DNA of 64,000 bases, taken from NCBI RefSeq assembly GCF_051014445.1, contig NC_135147.1, forward strand, positions 26,688,479 through 26,752,478, read 5' to 3'. Made by a program: the position numbers and the translations under genes. Below, in pieces: positions 35,942 to 48,800 of this stretch. Under the pieces are notes generated by a model, which saw only the letters and a program-made list of their open reading frames with translations, searched no databases and was not told the origin of the DNA. Each line of letters starts with the position of its first letter. Positions within the stretch are counted from its first letter, which is position 1. Origin of the DNA: Colletes latitarsis. Lineage: Eukaryota > Arthropoda > Insecta > Hymenoptera > Colletidae.

Positions 35942-35990
35942 CAGTGATTTCCAAACTTTTTGGAAGGCACCCGCCTGAAAAGAATCCTTG
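35942..35990 (+). mobile_element. Second hAT-type terminus, partial
   Basis: CAGTGATTTCCAAACTTTTT at 35942 followed by GGAAGGCACCCGCC is typical of the end of another hAT family. I find no matching complementary end in the following ~400 bases, so this is a truncated or badly decayed copy. Only the terminus is supported. Confidence 0.4.
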
Positions 35991-38900
35991 GATTGTAAGA
36001 CCTCGCTCCCAATCATTTTGGAAAATCACTCGTTTACGAGAAACTGGGAACTCTACGTCAAAAGAGGGCACGGAATTGCTCTTCTCCATTTTTATTTCTA
36101 GGATTAAGTAATGTCGCGTGTACAATTTGTGGATGGACCGTCTCGAGGTCGTTTCCTCTTTTGTGGAGAACTTCCGGTTCTGGCAAAGCACAATACTTTC
36201 ACCGCCTCGCACACTGTACATATGCATGCGCACAATCAAAATGATCATCTGTCGTTTGCTTTCTCTTGGCTCTCTGCGTGCTTCGCGACGCCATGATTGA
36301 CGAATAATTCGAAATAAACCTGAGGAATAATGGTGTACAAGACCTGTCCGTACGAGTGCTTTTTTTCCAGTATGTCTCCGTTGAATTTTCTTTTTTTTCG
36401 TGATCAGTGTCAATTTTTACGATACTGAACACAATTTTTAAGTATCTCGGGAGTATTGTACTCGGAATTTTCGAAGTGTGATAACTTAACAGAAAGGTAA
36501 GTGAAATTTAATTGTAATCCAATAAAAACTACCATCAAATTAATGTGTCTTGGGTCCGTAGCGGATCTAACAGAGATCAAAGAAGGGGGGGGGCTAATAA
36601 AAATTTGAAGATTCGAGAATGTCAGCCTTTTGAGTGGAGCAGATTCTGATTTTAATTTTTGTTTGTAGATGATGGCGTGAAGGATCTGTTAGAGAGATTA
36701 TTCGAAAGAGTGGGCCTCGATCTAGAAATTCATTGCAGTTTTAGTCGTGGAAAAAATTTGTTGAAGACTTGGAAGCCATTTGAAATTGTTTTCATATCTT
36801 TGAAAAAAACCATTTTTATTTGTTCACTTTTCAAGTTAGTGATCGGTAACGTGCATCACTTAATCGAGGTATTATTTAATTTTCGTGGAGGATACATGAA
36901 AAAGAATACATTTTTTAATAGAAATATACCTGTATTTCTTTTAGTTTCCATCAGAATATACATCCCAACGTTACATCTTCTCCGATTGATGTAGGAAGAA
37001 TTATAGTATCTCGTTAAAAGAAGGCGTTCATTTCTAATAACGCCTAACTATTCTTGCGAGTATCAATTTTATTAATTCGCATAACTATTTGAGATATCGA
37101 AGGACGTTTTAGCTGTTAAATACTAGTTTCGGTAAAAGTAGCTTTTGTTTTTAGCTACGTTGAGGCAGTTGGAAGATCGAAGAAATAATTGAAATAGCTT
37201 TGACTGGCTTTTTTAGGCGAAACGCTTCGCTACGCCTCGCCGTTATGACTTTATTTCGTTGGATGTCACGCGAACCCAGTTTCAGAGTCACGAAACAGCC
37301 CGTCGGCGCTTTTATACGGTAAGAGGCCCGTAAACGTTTCCCGTAGCGGCACATAAAAGTGCAGATAAAACGCGTTCCCACGTCCGATCGGTCCAACGGG
37401 CGGCTTAAGTGATTGCTTCTCTTCATTAGAGGCTGGGCTCGTTTCGTTCGACCCGATCTCCTCTTCGGGGAGCGGAACTTGAGGGACAGGTGCGGTAATG
37501 GCCCGTATCTGAAGTGGGCACCGACTCGAGCTCTCATCCCGACAATTCAGAGGGGGGTTGCGGAGAGGTAGTTGCAGTCGATTTAACCCCTGCCTTCCCG
37601 CCGCCGACCGGGGAGCCCTCGAGACTATTACGCGAATTGATTCGGCATCGAATCTGCCCGGGGGCGGAAACACCGTTTAGCTCCTCGTTTCTTCCATTCC
37701 GGGCTCTCTGTGTCTACCCTTCCCAACGCTTCTCAAGATACTCTAATCTTGTATCTCCTTTGCGACCGGTTCGCGCGGACATTATACGTTTATGCAAACG
37801 AGCGTCGATGAACTTGCATCACGTGGACCACCGGAATCTTCGTCGAATCTCTTCGTGGCTTTCCCTCCGTATTTTGCGTGGTACTCTGAGACTTTAGACG
37901 CTCAAATGTTCCCACAGCAAATGCAAGGACGAAACCAAGAATGACGAAATCAATCGCCCTTCACGGAAGGTACCGGTAGAGGACCAGAAAATAATTCACA
38001 CGGGTACGCCACTAGCCGGGTTACGGCACTGACTAGCGGACCAAGGGGCTGGTTGGTTGCCTCCGCTGCACCTTCCACCCCCTCCGCCCCTTAATCTAAT
38101 CCAAGGATAATCTAAAATTCATGACACACATAACTGCCAGGCGATGATATATCTGGTGGGGGTGTGGAGGCAACGTCTTTCCTCTTGCACCCCTTGGTCC
38201 ATTCGCTCTCGCTCAACCCCCGCACCTACGGTCTCACCCCTTGGCTCTTCGTCTATTGCAGGGTCTACCGGCGAGTTTCTCGCAATCACTGGCATTATTA
38301 TTTAATGCATCACGGTCGGATACTGGTTCGCCTTCCTGTAAATCGTGATATCGTGCAGCGTTGCTGTTTATCAAACCCGCCGGAGGTAACTCCGTGCCGT
38401 TTTTACCGATCCTTAAAAGCATGGGAAGAGAAACTCGGCAATATTAGGTGGCGTAAGGTAAAGATAAGGAATACCGGACATCTACAATCTACATTCTGTA
38501 ATCTATTCGTCAAATCATACCACATACTGTAAAAAGATCATTGTAATTCGGTTACTTTGTAAACATTTACCGTTTTCAGGCCCCGATGAGCTTAGGATCG
38601 TCGGTGACTTAGGTGTAAGTTCGATCAGAATGTTCTGGTCACTCGTCGAGGCGTTCGTTCATCGTTCGGAAAATTGGAAACGATGACAACCAAAGGTATA
38701 ATCACTTTACCGTCGTTGGTCCGTTTACGAATTCCCTCGACGGTATTTATCGGCGCGCGTTCGGCCCCTGTTCTTTCACATCGTCGAAAATAGAATCACG
38801 CGATCGACGTTAATCGACGGTGTAATTTGAATAATTTATTCGTAGTCGACAAACCGAATTGTCGCTCATTACGCCCGTTCATGGGTCGGTCGGTTAACCG

Positions 38901-39797
38901 ATTGATTATCCTGTCCAGTGTGAGTCGATATCGAGTAAACAGTCGATTTGACCGTGCGTCTGCGTTTCCGCTTTTGTCACGTCCACGGCGGATAATTATT
39001 TTCAGGGCATCGCGACGCGTCGGTGCGACTGCGACATCGAATCACGGAATTATTGGTCTGGCACGATGATTAATTTATCGTCGTTAATTCATTGATCATC
39101 GTAAATCTCGGTTTCGATGCGGCAGGTTCTTTCCACCTCATCGATAACCTTCACTTTAAGATTCCTTTTTATTTAATTGTTACTACTATAGCTGAAATCA
39201 TATACATTAATTATATATTCGATAAACCCATAAATATTAATACATGTATATAGATCTCAAGATTAATAGATCTATATATTTAATATAATATAATAATAAT
39301 ATTATAGCACCGTGGTGGTTTCGAAACAATAATAACGCATCGTACGAATCTCGTAATCGCCATAAGGGGCCCGCAAAACCACGTCGATCCATTTTCATTC
39401 CCCCCGCGTGATTATTCTGCGCTCGACTTGTCGACTTTTCGCCGTAGGGCACGATAATTGATGATGGTCGCTGGTTTTCGCCGGACATTATGTCGCAGTT
39501 ACTAGTCGACCAAACTGGGACCATAGTTGCGTTTTAATCTCCACCGCTTCTACCCACCGTTTCGATTATTTCGTGTAAAACATAAATGTGATATGGTGCA
39601 CGAGAGCTACGGAACTTCACAACTTGGTTACAATTTTGTTCTACTTTCAGAGTTACCAGCAGTAAGTTTGCAATATTTTTGATACTAAGTAATCAGAATG
39701 CAACATAACTGGCCAAGTATAATGTAAGTGCTATTCTTGCATTTTCTAAATAAATATTTACTCGCATAACCATTACTATATAATTTTGTTTCACTTT

Positions 39798-40111
39798 CAG
39801 GGTGACCAGATCGTGAAAATCAAAAATACCAATTTGTTAATGGAGGCTTCGTTAGAAAGTTATAGAAATATTGCCGGCCACAGAGTATATTTTCGGTAAA
39901 GAATTTTTTTCTCGAAAGTGCGCAGGATTTCGGGGATATGTCGGTTCACAAAAAATGCTTATAATTGACCCCCGCAACTAAAAATATTTTTTCCAGAATG
40001 ATTTAAAATTTTTTAATAACTTTTTAAGTTCAATCAAGAAATTGATATTCTTGATTTTCATCTTATATTGGCCTCTAGAATGTTCCATTATAATTTTCAC
40101 CCATGTGGCTC
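39798..40111. mobile_element. MITE family A, copy 3 (degenerate)
   Basis: The left tip CAGGGTGACC at 39798 is followed after a deletion by AAAATCAAAAATACCAAT. The right arm contains ATTGATATTCTTGATTTTCAT, TTGGCCTCTAGAATG and AATTTTCACCC. The core keeps GACCCCCGCAAC. It is the oldest-looking of the four copies. Confidence 0.72.
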
Positions 40112-42837
40112 AGACTCAAAATATCATAACACACCTGTAACAGTATATCTTAGGCGCCATTTTATTTGGAAAAACTTTTGCCGATCAAAGTCACGTTTAA
40201 ATACCCAGCGTGACTCGGTGAAAAGACAATTCGTACATAAATGGGCGGCGTGTAAATAGTCGAATCGCGTCGTTCCTCGGGGGATCGAGGGGAGCAACGT
40301 TTTCTCGCTACCAAGGGAGACCTTCATCCCCTCTGTAGTACCCCTTAGCGGCAGACAAACGACGGCCAATTTACGAGCAGTAGGAAAGAGAAACTTCTTT
40401 AAACTCGGATTAAAATAAGCGTCGGACCGCTCGGCACCGGCTCCCAGCCGATTTTCTTTCCCCGTTCATTTTACCGCCCCTACCCCCCCTCGTCTTTTTC
40501 TTCGTTTCTCACCCTTGAAATTCATTTCGGGATCCGGGGTGAGCTTTATTTTATTCGCGGCGAAAGAAGAGGGTCGGTGGAAGTCTCCGTTACTCTCGCG
40601 GGACTCGGGTCTAGGTGACAATTCGTTGGGAGCTGTTAAACTGATTACGATCTTTCAAGCTCATCGATTAAGACGATCCACCTGTGAGAATACTTGGCAG
40701 ATTAAAATGAAACGTGCAGCGTGTCGGTCCTCTTTCTTAAACTTGCAACGCCGTTTTCGCTTTTGTTTAGTAATTCCGTAACCTTGTCGCGTTTCAATTT
40801 TTCGCTGATTAAATTTAACGATCCGATAAACTTGCCATTTCGGTGCACGCGCGCGAATCTACACGAATAGGACAATAACGACGCCCTCGGGAGCGTCCAA
40901 AATGAATCCGAGCTAACGCGATTACGCGACGCCGCGTTTCGAAGTGATTCCGGTTGCTCGATTTACCGAACTCGGATGTTGAAGGCGGATATAAATAATT
41001 AACAGAGACACTGTATATTCGACTTGTTTTCAGACAAAGAACGTTTCGCGTACAGCGATATAGTTGAGTACCAAACCGTAGCAGAATGATTCCCCAAGAA
41101 AGGACCGATTAAACCGAGTGGAAGCAAGATTCGAAATCGGATCCACGAGTAGAAGATGCCAAGGTCTGACTTGGAAAGTACAAGAAACCGTGGTGAAGAA
41201 AAACAGGAACGGGGTTCGCGCGAACGCAGCCGTAATGGCGCCCGTGGGACGAGCGGGGTAACGCGATTAGGTGGTACAGCACTGGCGGAGCGATTCGGTC
41301 GGCTTGATTTATCCGCGTACCGACGCGTTATTGCATTAGCGCCCCGACGACGATGCCGCTGGCCAAGCGTTCCGGGGTCGCTCCGGCATCGGCATCGCCG
41401 AGAGAGACGGAGAACCAGAACTCTTCCGGGCCAGTCTGTCCACCCACCCGTGAATCATCCCCAAGAATTATGTCTTGGACGGTGTTGCCCGGACGCGCGA
41501 TTTGTCCAAAGGTCGAGCGTTGTTCGCTCTCAGCGAAACGGAGGATCCGCTATTTAAGGACTTATACGGGATGTCTCAGGTTTTAATAGTCGAACTTTGT
41601 CAGTATATTCTCTGGGACCAAATAAGGAAAGCATATTGTACAAGGTGTTACAAGGTGTTGCGCCTGGGACATTAAAATAAGAAAACAATGTTCATGCAAA
41701 ATGTGGCGCGGGAAATTCGTGGAAGGACAGAAAAGGAAAAGGGGGGGCTCATCAGTAAGGCTTCCTAGCAGGCCCTGCCTTAGACGACAGAGATATTGGG
41801 AGGTCGGTTGAACGCTTGTGAGAGCAAACTTTGTACGTTTACATTTAATAGATGTAGCGTTGAAGTCTCTATTAAGTCTTCCACCTGAGAATCACTACCG
41901 GAAGTGCTACCAAAATAGAACAAAGAGTTTAAGAACCGCCGCAATAAAAGATCCAGTACACGTTGATGATTCAAGTTTATATATTTTAAAGCTAGTAGTA
42001 TACAGAATGACAATCGTGTCCCCCAAGAACATCCTTACGACGTCGCAGTGCTTGCACAATGTTCATTTTCGAAACACTCGTATATCTATTAGAATCTCTA
42101 TTTCGATTTTGACGCCGATTATCCGCGAAGTTTCCAAATTTCAGTGTTTCATGTTTTTTGGTCGGCTGTTGTTTCTGTCCGTAAGTTTCAAGCCCAGCTA
42201 CTGTCGACCCTCGTCTATTTATATAACATATTATGTATAATACACACGTCTCCCGAAATTGTTCACTTTATACACATCGAGTCTCCGTTTGTACTTCACG
42301 GACACGCTGATTAAACCATCTCGTTAACGAGTGTTTTTAAAAATGTTTCAGGGTTGAAAAAAGAATCTGTTCACCGATCTCTGTGCGTTGGATGGCGATA
42401 CGAGGCTTCTAATCTTAAAAAGACTTATATTCGCTTCGCGATGTGAGAGGTAAATGTCCCTGAGGACTTCCTAATATTAAGGACCAAATATTATTCTTAA
42501 CAAGTACAGGTTTAAAACACTCGACAACGAAAAGCCAAATTGCTATGATCCACTTCGCAACGGTGGTGAGTCGATCGCTCTCCCGACAACCGACTGTTTC
42601 AAGAACAGTTCGATTTAATCACGGAACGTACTAGAAGTCTCTACAACCGAAAAGGTAGCAAAATATTCACCGCGAATGCAACATCCAACAACAGAGCAAA
42701 AGAAGGAACGAACGAAGTGTCTTCGAAGTGTCCATACTCACCACCGTGCGAAATAACAGCCCTAATCTCGCGCCCCTTAACGTCCAAGAGTCTGGATCTC
42801 AAATTCGGACTTGTTCCGAGGTCTTGGTCTGTTGCAC

Positions 42838-45800
42838 TTACGCGGGCCTGTCGAGGCCCAGTGCCTCCTGGTGTCGTCTGGCCTTCAGCCTGAGGTCCGC
42901 GATGCTGCTGTTCTTGGAACGAGCCGCCGCCGCGGCCAGAGAGGCCGCCAGGCTCAGGGGATGAGGGTGCGGGTGGGTGGAGGTCGGTGGCGGAGGCGGC
43001 GGTGGCGGTAGACAGAAGAGTCCACCGGCTGCCGCGTAATGGAGGACTGCTGGGTCGAAGGCAGAGCCTGCTGCCGCGGTGACGTTTCCACCAGTACCTT
43101 GCATCGGGGGATGCAACCTCAACGCTGGCAAGTAGGGCGCCACTCGACAAGGCTCCAGGCTGGTTGGAGGGCTACGTGGTGCCAGCACCAATCCGCTTGC
43201 TACCCCTGTAACTTTGGAGCAGACGTTTGTTATGACGTTGCAGATTGAAAAGCGTCGAAAGGTACGTTTGGAAGACGGATGGTAAGAAATTTATGTACAC
43301 GTTGGGTCGTTCTAAGTTTAAAACTGTTTGCAGAAAGTGAATCTAGAGGGCAATTTGGCGCCTATGTCCACGACTATCTCTCCAACTGTATCTCCAGCAG
43401 CTGCTACGTGAAGCTAGATGATTGGTAACAAATTGAAAGAAATTGTACGGTTGTATTCGGTTTGAGATCATCTTTAAAAACTGTGAGGGGAATCCAGACG
43501 CACCTTTGTGCAATTGACTTTCGTGCTTGCGACATTTCGCGCGTCGATTTTGAAACCAAACTTGAACCCTCGCTTCGCTCAATCCCAGTCTCTGGCTGAG
43601 TTCTTCTCGCATGAACGCGTCAGGGTAATGCGTCTCGTCGAACAACCTTTCCAACTCGGCCAGCTGTTCCAACGTGAAGTTGGTCCGGGATCTTCTCTGC
43701 TTGCCGTTTCCGTTTCCGTTGTTGCGACAATTCGAGCCTGAGGAAAGTATTCGAATCAATGAAAATATACAAGTTAGCCTAAGTTACGATTTTACTGTTA
43801 CAGGAAATGACTCAGACTATTCGCGACAATTAATTCCCGAGTATCGTAGATGGCGGAGGGTCACGCGGAAGTTCCAAATTAATCTTTCCGATTCGTTCAC
43901 AGGTCATTTCTTCCGGTCTAGCCGGCATCACCATAAATTTCGGTCTTTTACGAGGATCTTATTCAAATCTCGCGTCACGAAGAAGTTTCAAATTAGTTGA
44001 TATTAGAGAAAAGTATTCTTCCCGTTCTCGTAAAATGGATCCTCCCCCAGATTTTCTTGACGAACATTGACGAAAGTCGAGATAGATCAAACGATAAACT
44101 GCAGCCCGAACGAATCTGTTGTAAATTTTTAAAATTCAATCTCGAAACAGCACTGATTCAAACAACCCCATCAGGAAACATAACTTTAGCCATCCGAACT
44201 CATTTTTTTTTTATACGATTTGTATTATCGTGATATAATTCGTTTCAACAAGAATTCTTCGTCTGTAAATTTAGATCGCGGAAGATCTTCCGTTCGACAT
44301 TAGATAGCGACGGCGTAATTGCTCCAGTCAAGATTCTGGCGCGGAGTTTCTCGCCGGAAACCGATCTTAAAAAGTCTTGGAGGAGTCCATCGTTCTCTCA
44401 CAAACGAGCCGCAAGCACCGCCGCGAGTTAAAGAGACGCCCGGATAATTAACGGGTATACGATTTAATTAATGGCCGCTTAATGCAAAGTAACTGGCGTA
44501 CAACTCTTGGAGGTGTTGCCGATGGGAACTCGAGGATATCCGGGGCACGTTGGTTCCCCGGGAACGAGGAGGGGGCACGGAGGGTGGATTAAGCGTCTCG
44601 CGTAAGAGCCCTTGACGAAGGGGATGTGATTTATATAATTTAGCAAAGTGGTGAGCTACGCAGTCTTATACGGGGTCGTTAGTTATCCCATACCCCATCT
44701 TTCTGGCATCCTCTGTCTGTTGCTCTCCTTTCCTACCCCCCGTCGCTACCTCCTCCTCTACCGATCACCACCTCGATCAACCATCTTGGCGCTCTGCATC
44801 TGTTCGCCGACGTTTAGCGCTATTATGATCACCGGTAATCGGCACTTTCAACTTACAACGTAATTGCAATATCATTTAGAACGGAAGATGAACAACTGTA
44901 AAATTGTAAACAACGCTATCTGATTAGGAATGCTGCGAAAAGAGCCCGGAAGTTAACGTTTGTGTAAATTTCTGTTCGCTTGGGTGTCGAGTCGTAAAAA
45001 GTCCCATTCCTAGTTTCGACAACTTACGCGAGTGGACGAGGAAGACGGAGATAGCGACGGGGACAAATCTGAACGGAGAGGGAGAGAAGGGCGTCGAAAA
45101 TGGGTGGGGGAAGTTTAATGATAAAGGGGCGCTGGATGACTGGAACGAGAATGGGTCTGAAAACCGCGCGAGTTATTTCGCTAGGAGGGGTTTTAAACCG
45201 CTGTACATATGGATGCGGGCTTCGCTCCGCCAGGGCTCCGATTGGATTACGTAGGTGCGCGCTAATTGATTAAAGCGCAATACTATCGTCGTCATCGCGA
45301 GCGCAGCCGACTGTCCTTGTAATTTCTCCTCGTTTTAATCGGCACCGTTCTACTCTTCCTTGTTTTTCCTCTGTCGTCGTTACGATTTTCTCGATTTGCT
45401 TCTACGTTTTCGCTCACGCTCGGTCGAACACTTCGCGTATTTTTCTTCTTTGTTCCTATTTTACATCCACTTCCAGAGATTTGCAATTTGCCACCAATAA
45501 ATAAGACGAGCTTGTAAATATCAACTTGTTTTCAGTCGGTTAATTGCTTTACCACAATTGTAGTTGGAATACGAGGTTGATAGATCCCTTTTGTAATTTT
45601 GTTGCAGGGAAATGCCGTGAGTAGCGGAGATATTTGGGTGTTGCCATTTTAAGGCTCCAGCTTGTATACACACGGTGTGAAACGATCCACGGTATCCGTA
45701 GGTGCGAATTCGTCGTTCGGTGGCGAGTATCGTGTCTCCCGGCGGGAATGCAACGCGAGAAGGATAAAGGGAGAAAGTGGCCGTGGAACCCTAGTGGAAA

Positions 45801-48800
45801 ACCCGAAGCAATCACACTCGGACACGAGGGGCCGCTAATTCGATTACTAAGAGCGCTGCCCTCTTGGCCTGATCCAGTCGAACCACCCTCGCCACCCCTT
45901 CGTGCGCCCACCCTAGAGCTTGGTGATCGTCGCTGGTCCCTGTATTCTTCCCTTCTCGCGGGACAGGTCGAGATATCGCAGCCATTAGGCGTATAAAAGC
46001 GGCCGAGACAACCCTGCTTAATCCCCTGGCTGTTTGTCGCGTATGTTGTAACTGCATATGGCACCCTGTCGACCTCGTGAGCAACGGAGGTCGAAGGCAA
46101 CCTTTAGGGAAAAGGATTTGCGTGCCCTTTTTTATACACGGTGTTCGATCACCCCTGGGAAAAATTTTAATAGAGGATTCTAGAAGCCAAAATAAGACGA
46201 AAATCAAGAATACCAATTTGTTGATGGAGGCTTCGTTAAAAAGTTATTACCAGTTAAATTCAAACATTTCAAATTGTTCTGAAAAAATTATTTTTGGTTG
46301 CGGGGGTCAATTACAATCATTTTTGGTGAATAGACGTACCCCCGAAATCTTGCGCATTTTCGAGAAAAAAATTCAGTACGGGCGGAACTTTAAACTTTAA
46401 TAACTTTTTAACGAAGCCTCCATCAACAAGTTGGTATTCTTTATTATCGTCTTATTTTGGCCTCTAGAATCCCCCATGAAAATTTTTCCCAGGGGTGACC
46501 GAACACCCTGTTTATATTTATGGTCCATGTTGATTTTAACCCGTACAGGATTATTGGGCGTAAAATGTTGTTTAATGAGGGGTGGAAAGCTTAACCCCTT
46601 AAATGGTGTGTGTCCTACCATTTGTCGATGAAACATTCTGAAATTTTGAGCTCTGTTAAAGTTGTTTTAACCCTTTCCTCTTCATTTTAGATTCCTTGTA
46701 AACACCTTGAAGGGAGGTTCAACGCGTGCTCCAAAATGTCCGTCCGCAAAAGGTTAATATCCGATTGCACTCAACAATAGAAAACAGAATGAAGACAAAT
46801 ATCGTCGGAAGAAAGAGCCCTGCGTGGCGGTAGATCACAAGGGTTTCCTCGAGAAGCCACTTTGCCTGACTTAGCGTCGATCTCACTCGCCGTGTCCAGC
46901 CGCGACGATCCATTTTCGCGGGCGTCGTTTCCTCTACGAGCAGCGTCGCGATATCCTCTCGACCCCTGGTCAGAGACCGGTGGCTCGTATGTTTACGGCT
47001 CTTGGGGTGCAAGTTTTTGAGTCATGGCGACGGGCCAGGGGAATTACCGCGTTAGAGGGCCGGCTAAATGTTTCGTGATATTTATGTGCCTCCCTTGAAC
47101 TCGCACGGAACTTCTTTTGAGCTTCCCGCATTCTATTTTACGAGAACCGGCTAGGTACTCCATTTTGAAGATCCTGCACGAATTACGCGTACTCCTTCCG
47201 GGCGGGAAGCTACCTGAAATTGTCCATTTACTATTCACAGTTAAACCTCTTTGTACAATCCAATAGTGGGCCTTGTTAAGGTACAAGTAAATAAAACTTT
47301 GAACTGTCATAAATTTATTTCCTTGGGAAGCTCTCCGGTTAACCCGATAGGAAATCTCGTTACGAAGGTGGGGGAAAAAAAAACAATTTTAACCCGCGAT
47401 ACCGCGCGTTAACTATCTCGAGTGCGAAAGAATTCAGCGAAACGTGAACCGATTCTCTCCGCTTCTTCAACTCCACGGTTATTTATGGTTTTACTTTGGC
47501 GCGTCCGATGGCTGCCGGCCGGGCAGATTGCTTTTTGATTTGCGCTTAATCGGGAAAAGTTATGGGCCCCCGAGAGCTACGGGCGAAAGAGTGAGGAAGA
47601 GAGAGCGAAAGAGAGAGAATCTCTCTCCACCCTCGAAGCCCTGTGTGTTAGGGGGCGTACACAACTAACGCGGCGGGCCGCATATTAAACCATAAATTCA
47701 TGCGAGCTCCAGCCACAATAGACGCCGAGTTATCGCGGCGAGGAGCGTGCGTGGCGCTACTTGAACGTGTCAGTTTTTAACGCGATTTTCATTTGCCCGC
47801 TCGACCGTCCGTCCGCTTTGGATTCAATTTCATCGGGCGTATGTAACTTCCGGCCATCGATTGCATTTTTTAGCGACAGGCTGCGTTTCGACACTCGCGT
47901 ATTGGGTTCGAAAATAACGCACAATATGCACAGATTCTTGTTTTGCCCAAATTTCTTGCGGATGGTATAACGTGCCTTTTGCTAAAGTAATTGTTAGTAA
48001 CTCCCTTTTTTTTAATTTAAGCAAAGAATCTTACGAACTGTATTTTATTAAGATACGAAAGATAGAATGTACCAGTCGATTAAAAGTTCTTTACGTCTCG
48101 TTACACATGAAACATACACTGTATTCGTTAGTGTACAGTCTAAAGCAATATATCATATAAAAAATACACGGTGTATTTATAGTGAATCGCGTAAGTTTTT
48201 AAAGTTCTAGCAAGGCCGTTCAACGCGGCCACTCTGGAAGTTCTAATCGACCATTTCGCCTTTCTCCAGGCAGGAGAAATGACGTGGCGGAAGAAAAGCG
48301 CAAGTGGCGGACGCTGGACGGCCGTTATTGAAGTCGACTCCGGCATGTGGGTAAACCTGATGGTCGGTGATCGTTACGTTGCGAACGGTCAGCTATTCCC
48401 AATCACTTCTGAGCTTTATTGGACGACGTTCTGAATTATAAACGAAGATCGAACCCTCCGACGAATTCGTCGAAGGTTCCTGACCTTCCTACACTGGATA
48501 GTTGCTTCGAGTATCCTTTCGAACAGAATCACTCAAACTTTTCTGACCCATGGTCTCATTCACGACCTAACCCACTACCTTCCATATCGTCCCCCTCATT
48601 CCACTTTCACCTTCTGCAGCAAACATGTATTTCTCTAATATTACTGGTGATTATACTCTAAGCTACCTTTATTCTTAGGGAAAAGCTTACCTTTAACTTC
48701 CTCTTGTCCCTGCATCAACGACCTGGAGACCTGGGACGATAGCTTGAGGTCCGTCGGCGTCTTGGAGTCGCTGGAAGCCTGGCTCTTCAGCTCCACGCAG

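Larger units (their letters stand above)
30234..42837. other. Transportin-1 3'UTR continuation, then gene-poor region to the Shox 3' end
   Basis: No coding gene is supported in 12.6 kb. From 30234 to about 35400 the sequence is AT-rich, with poly-T/poly-A tracts (for example a T-run at about 31788-31816), an AATA tandem at about 30430-30447, CA repeats near 31057 and 32535, and a GA-rich run at 33619-33683. Much of the first part may be a long 3'UTR. From about 37200 it is more CpG-rich. ORFs at 37266-37673 (-) and 41156-41557 (+) resemble no protein I know. A hAT-like MITE, a second hAT-type end and a degenerate family A MITE lie inside and are listed separately. The last ~1 kb should include the Shox 3'UTR. 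Confidence 0.45.

Noticed and set aside
37266..37673. 135-codon ORF (-) with a plausible-looking sequence
   Set aside because: Composition is protein-like in places, but no domain is recognised, and the overlapping frame in the same region looks equally plausible.
45988..46000. TATAAAAG box in Shox intron 2
   Set aside because: A TATA-like word without any following coding exon or initiator; kept only as a note.
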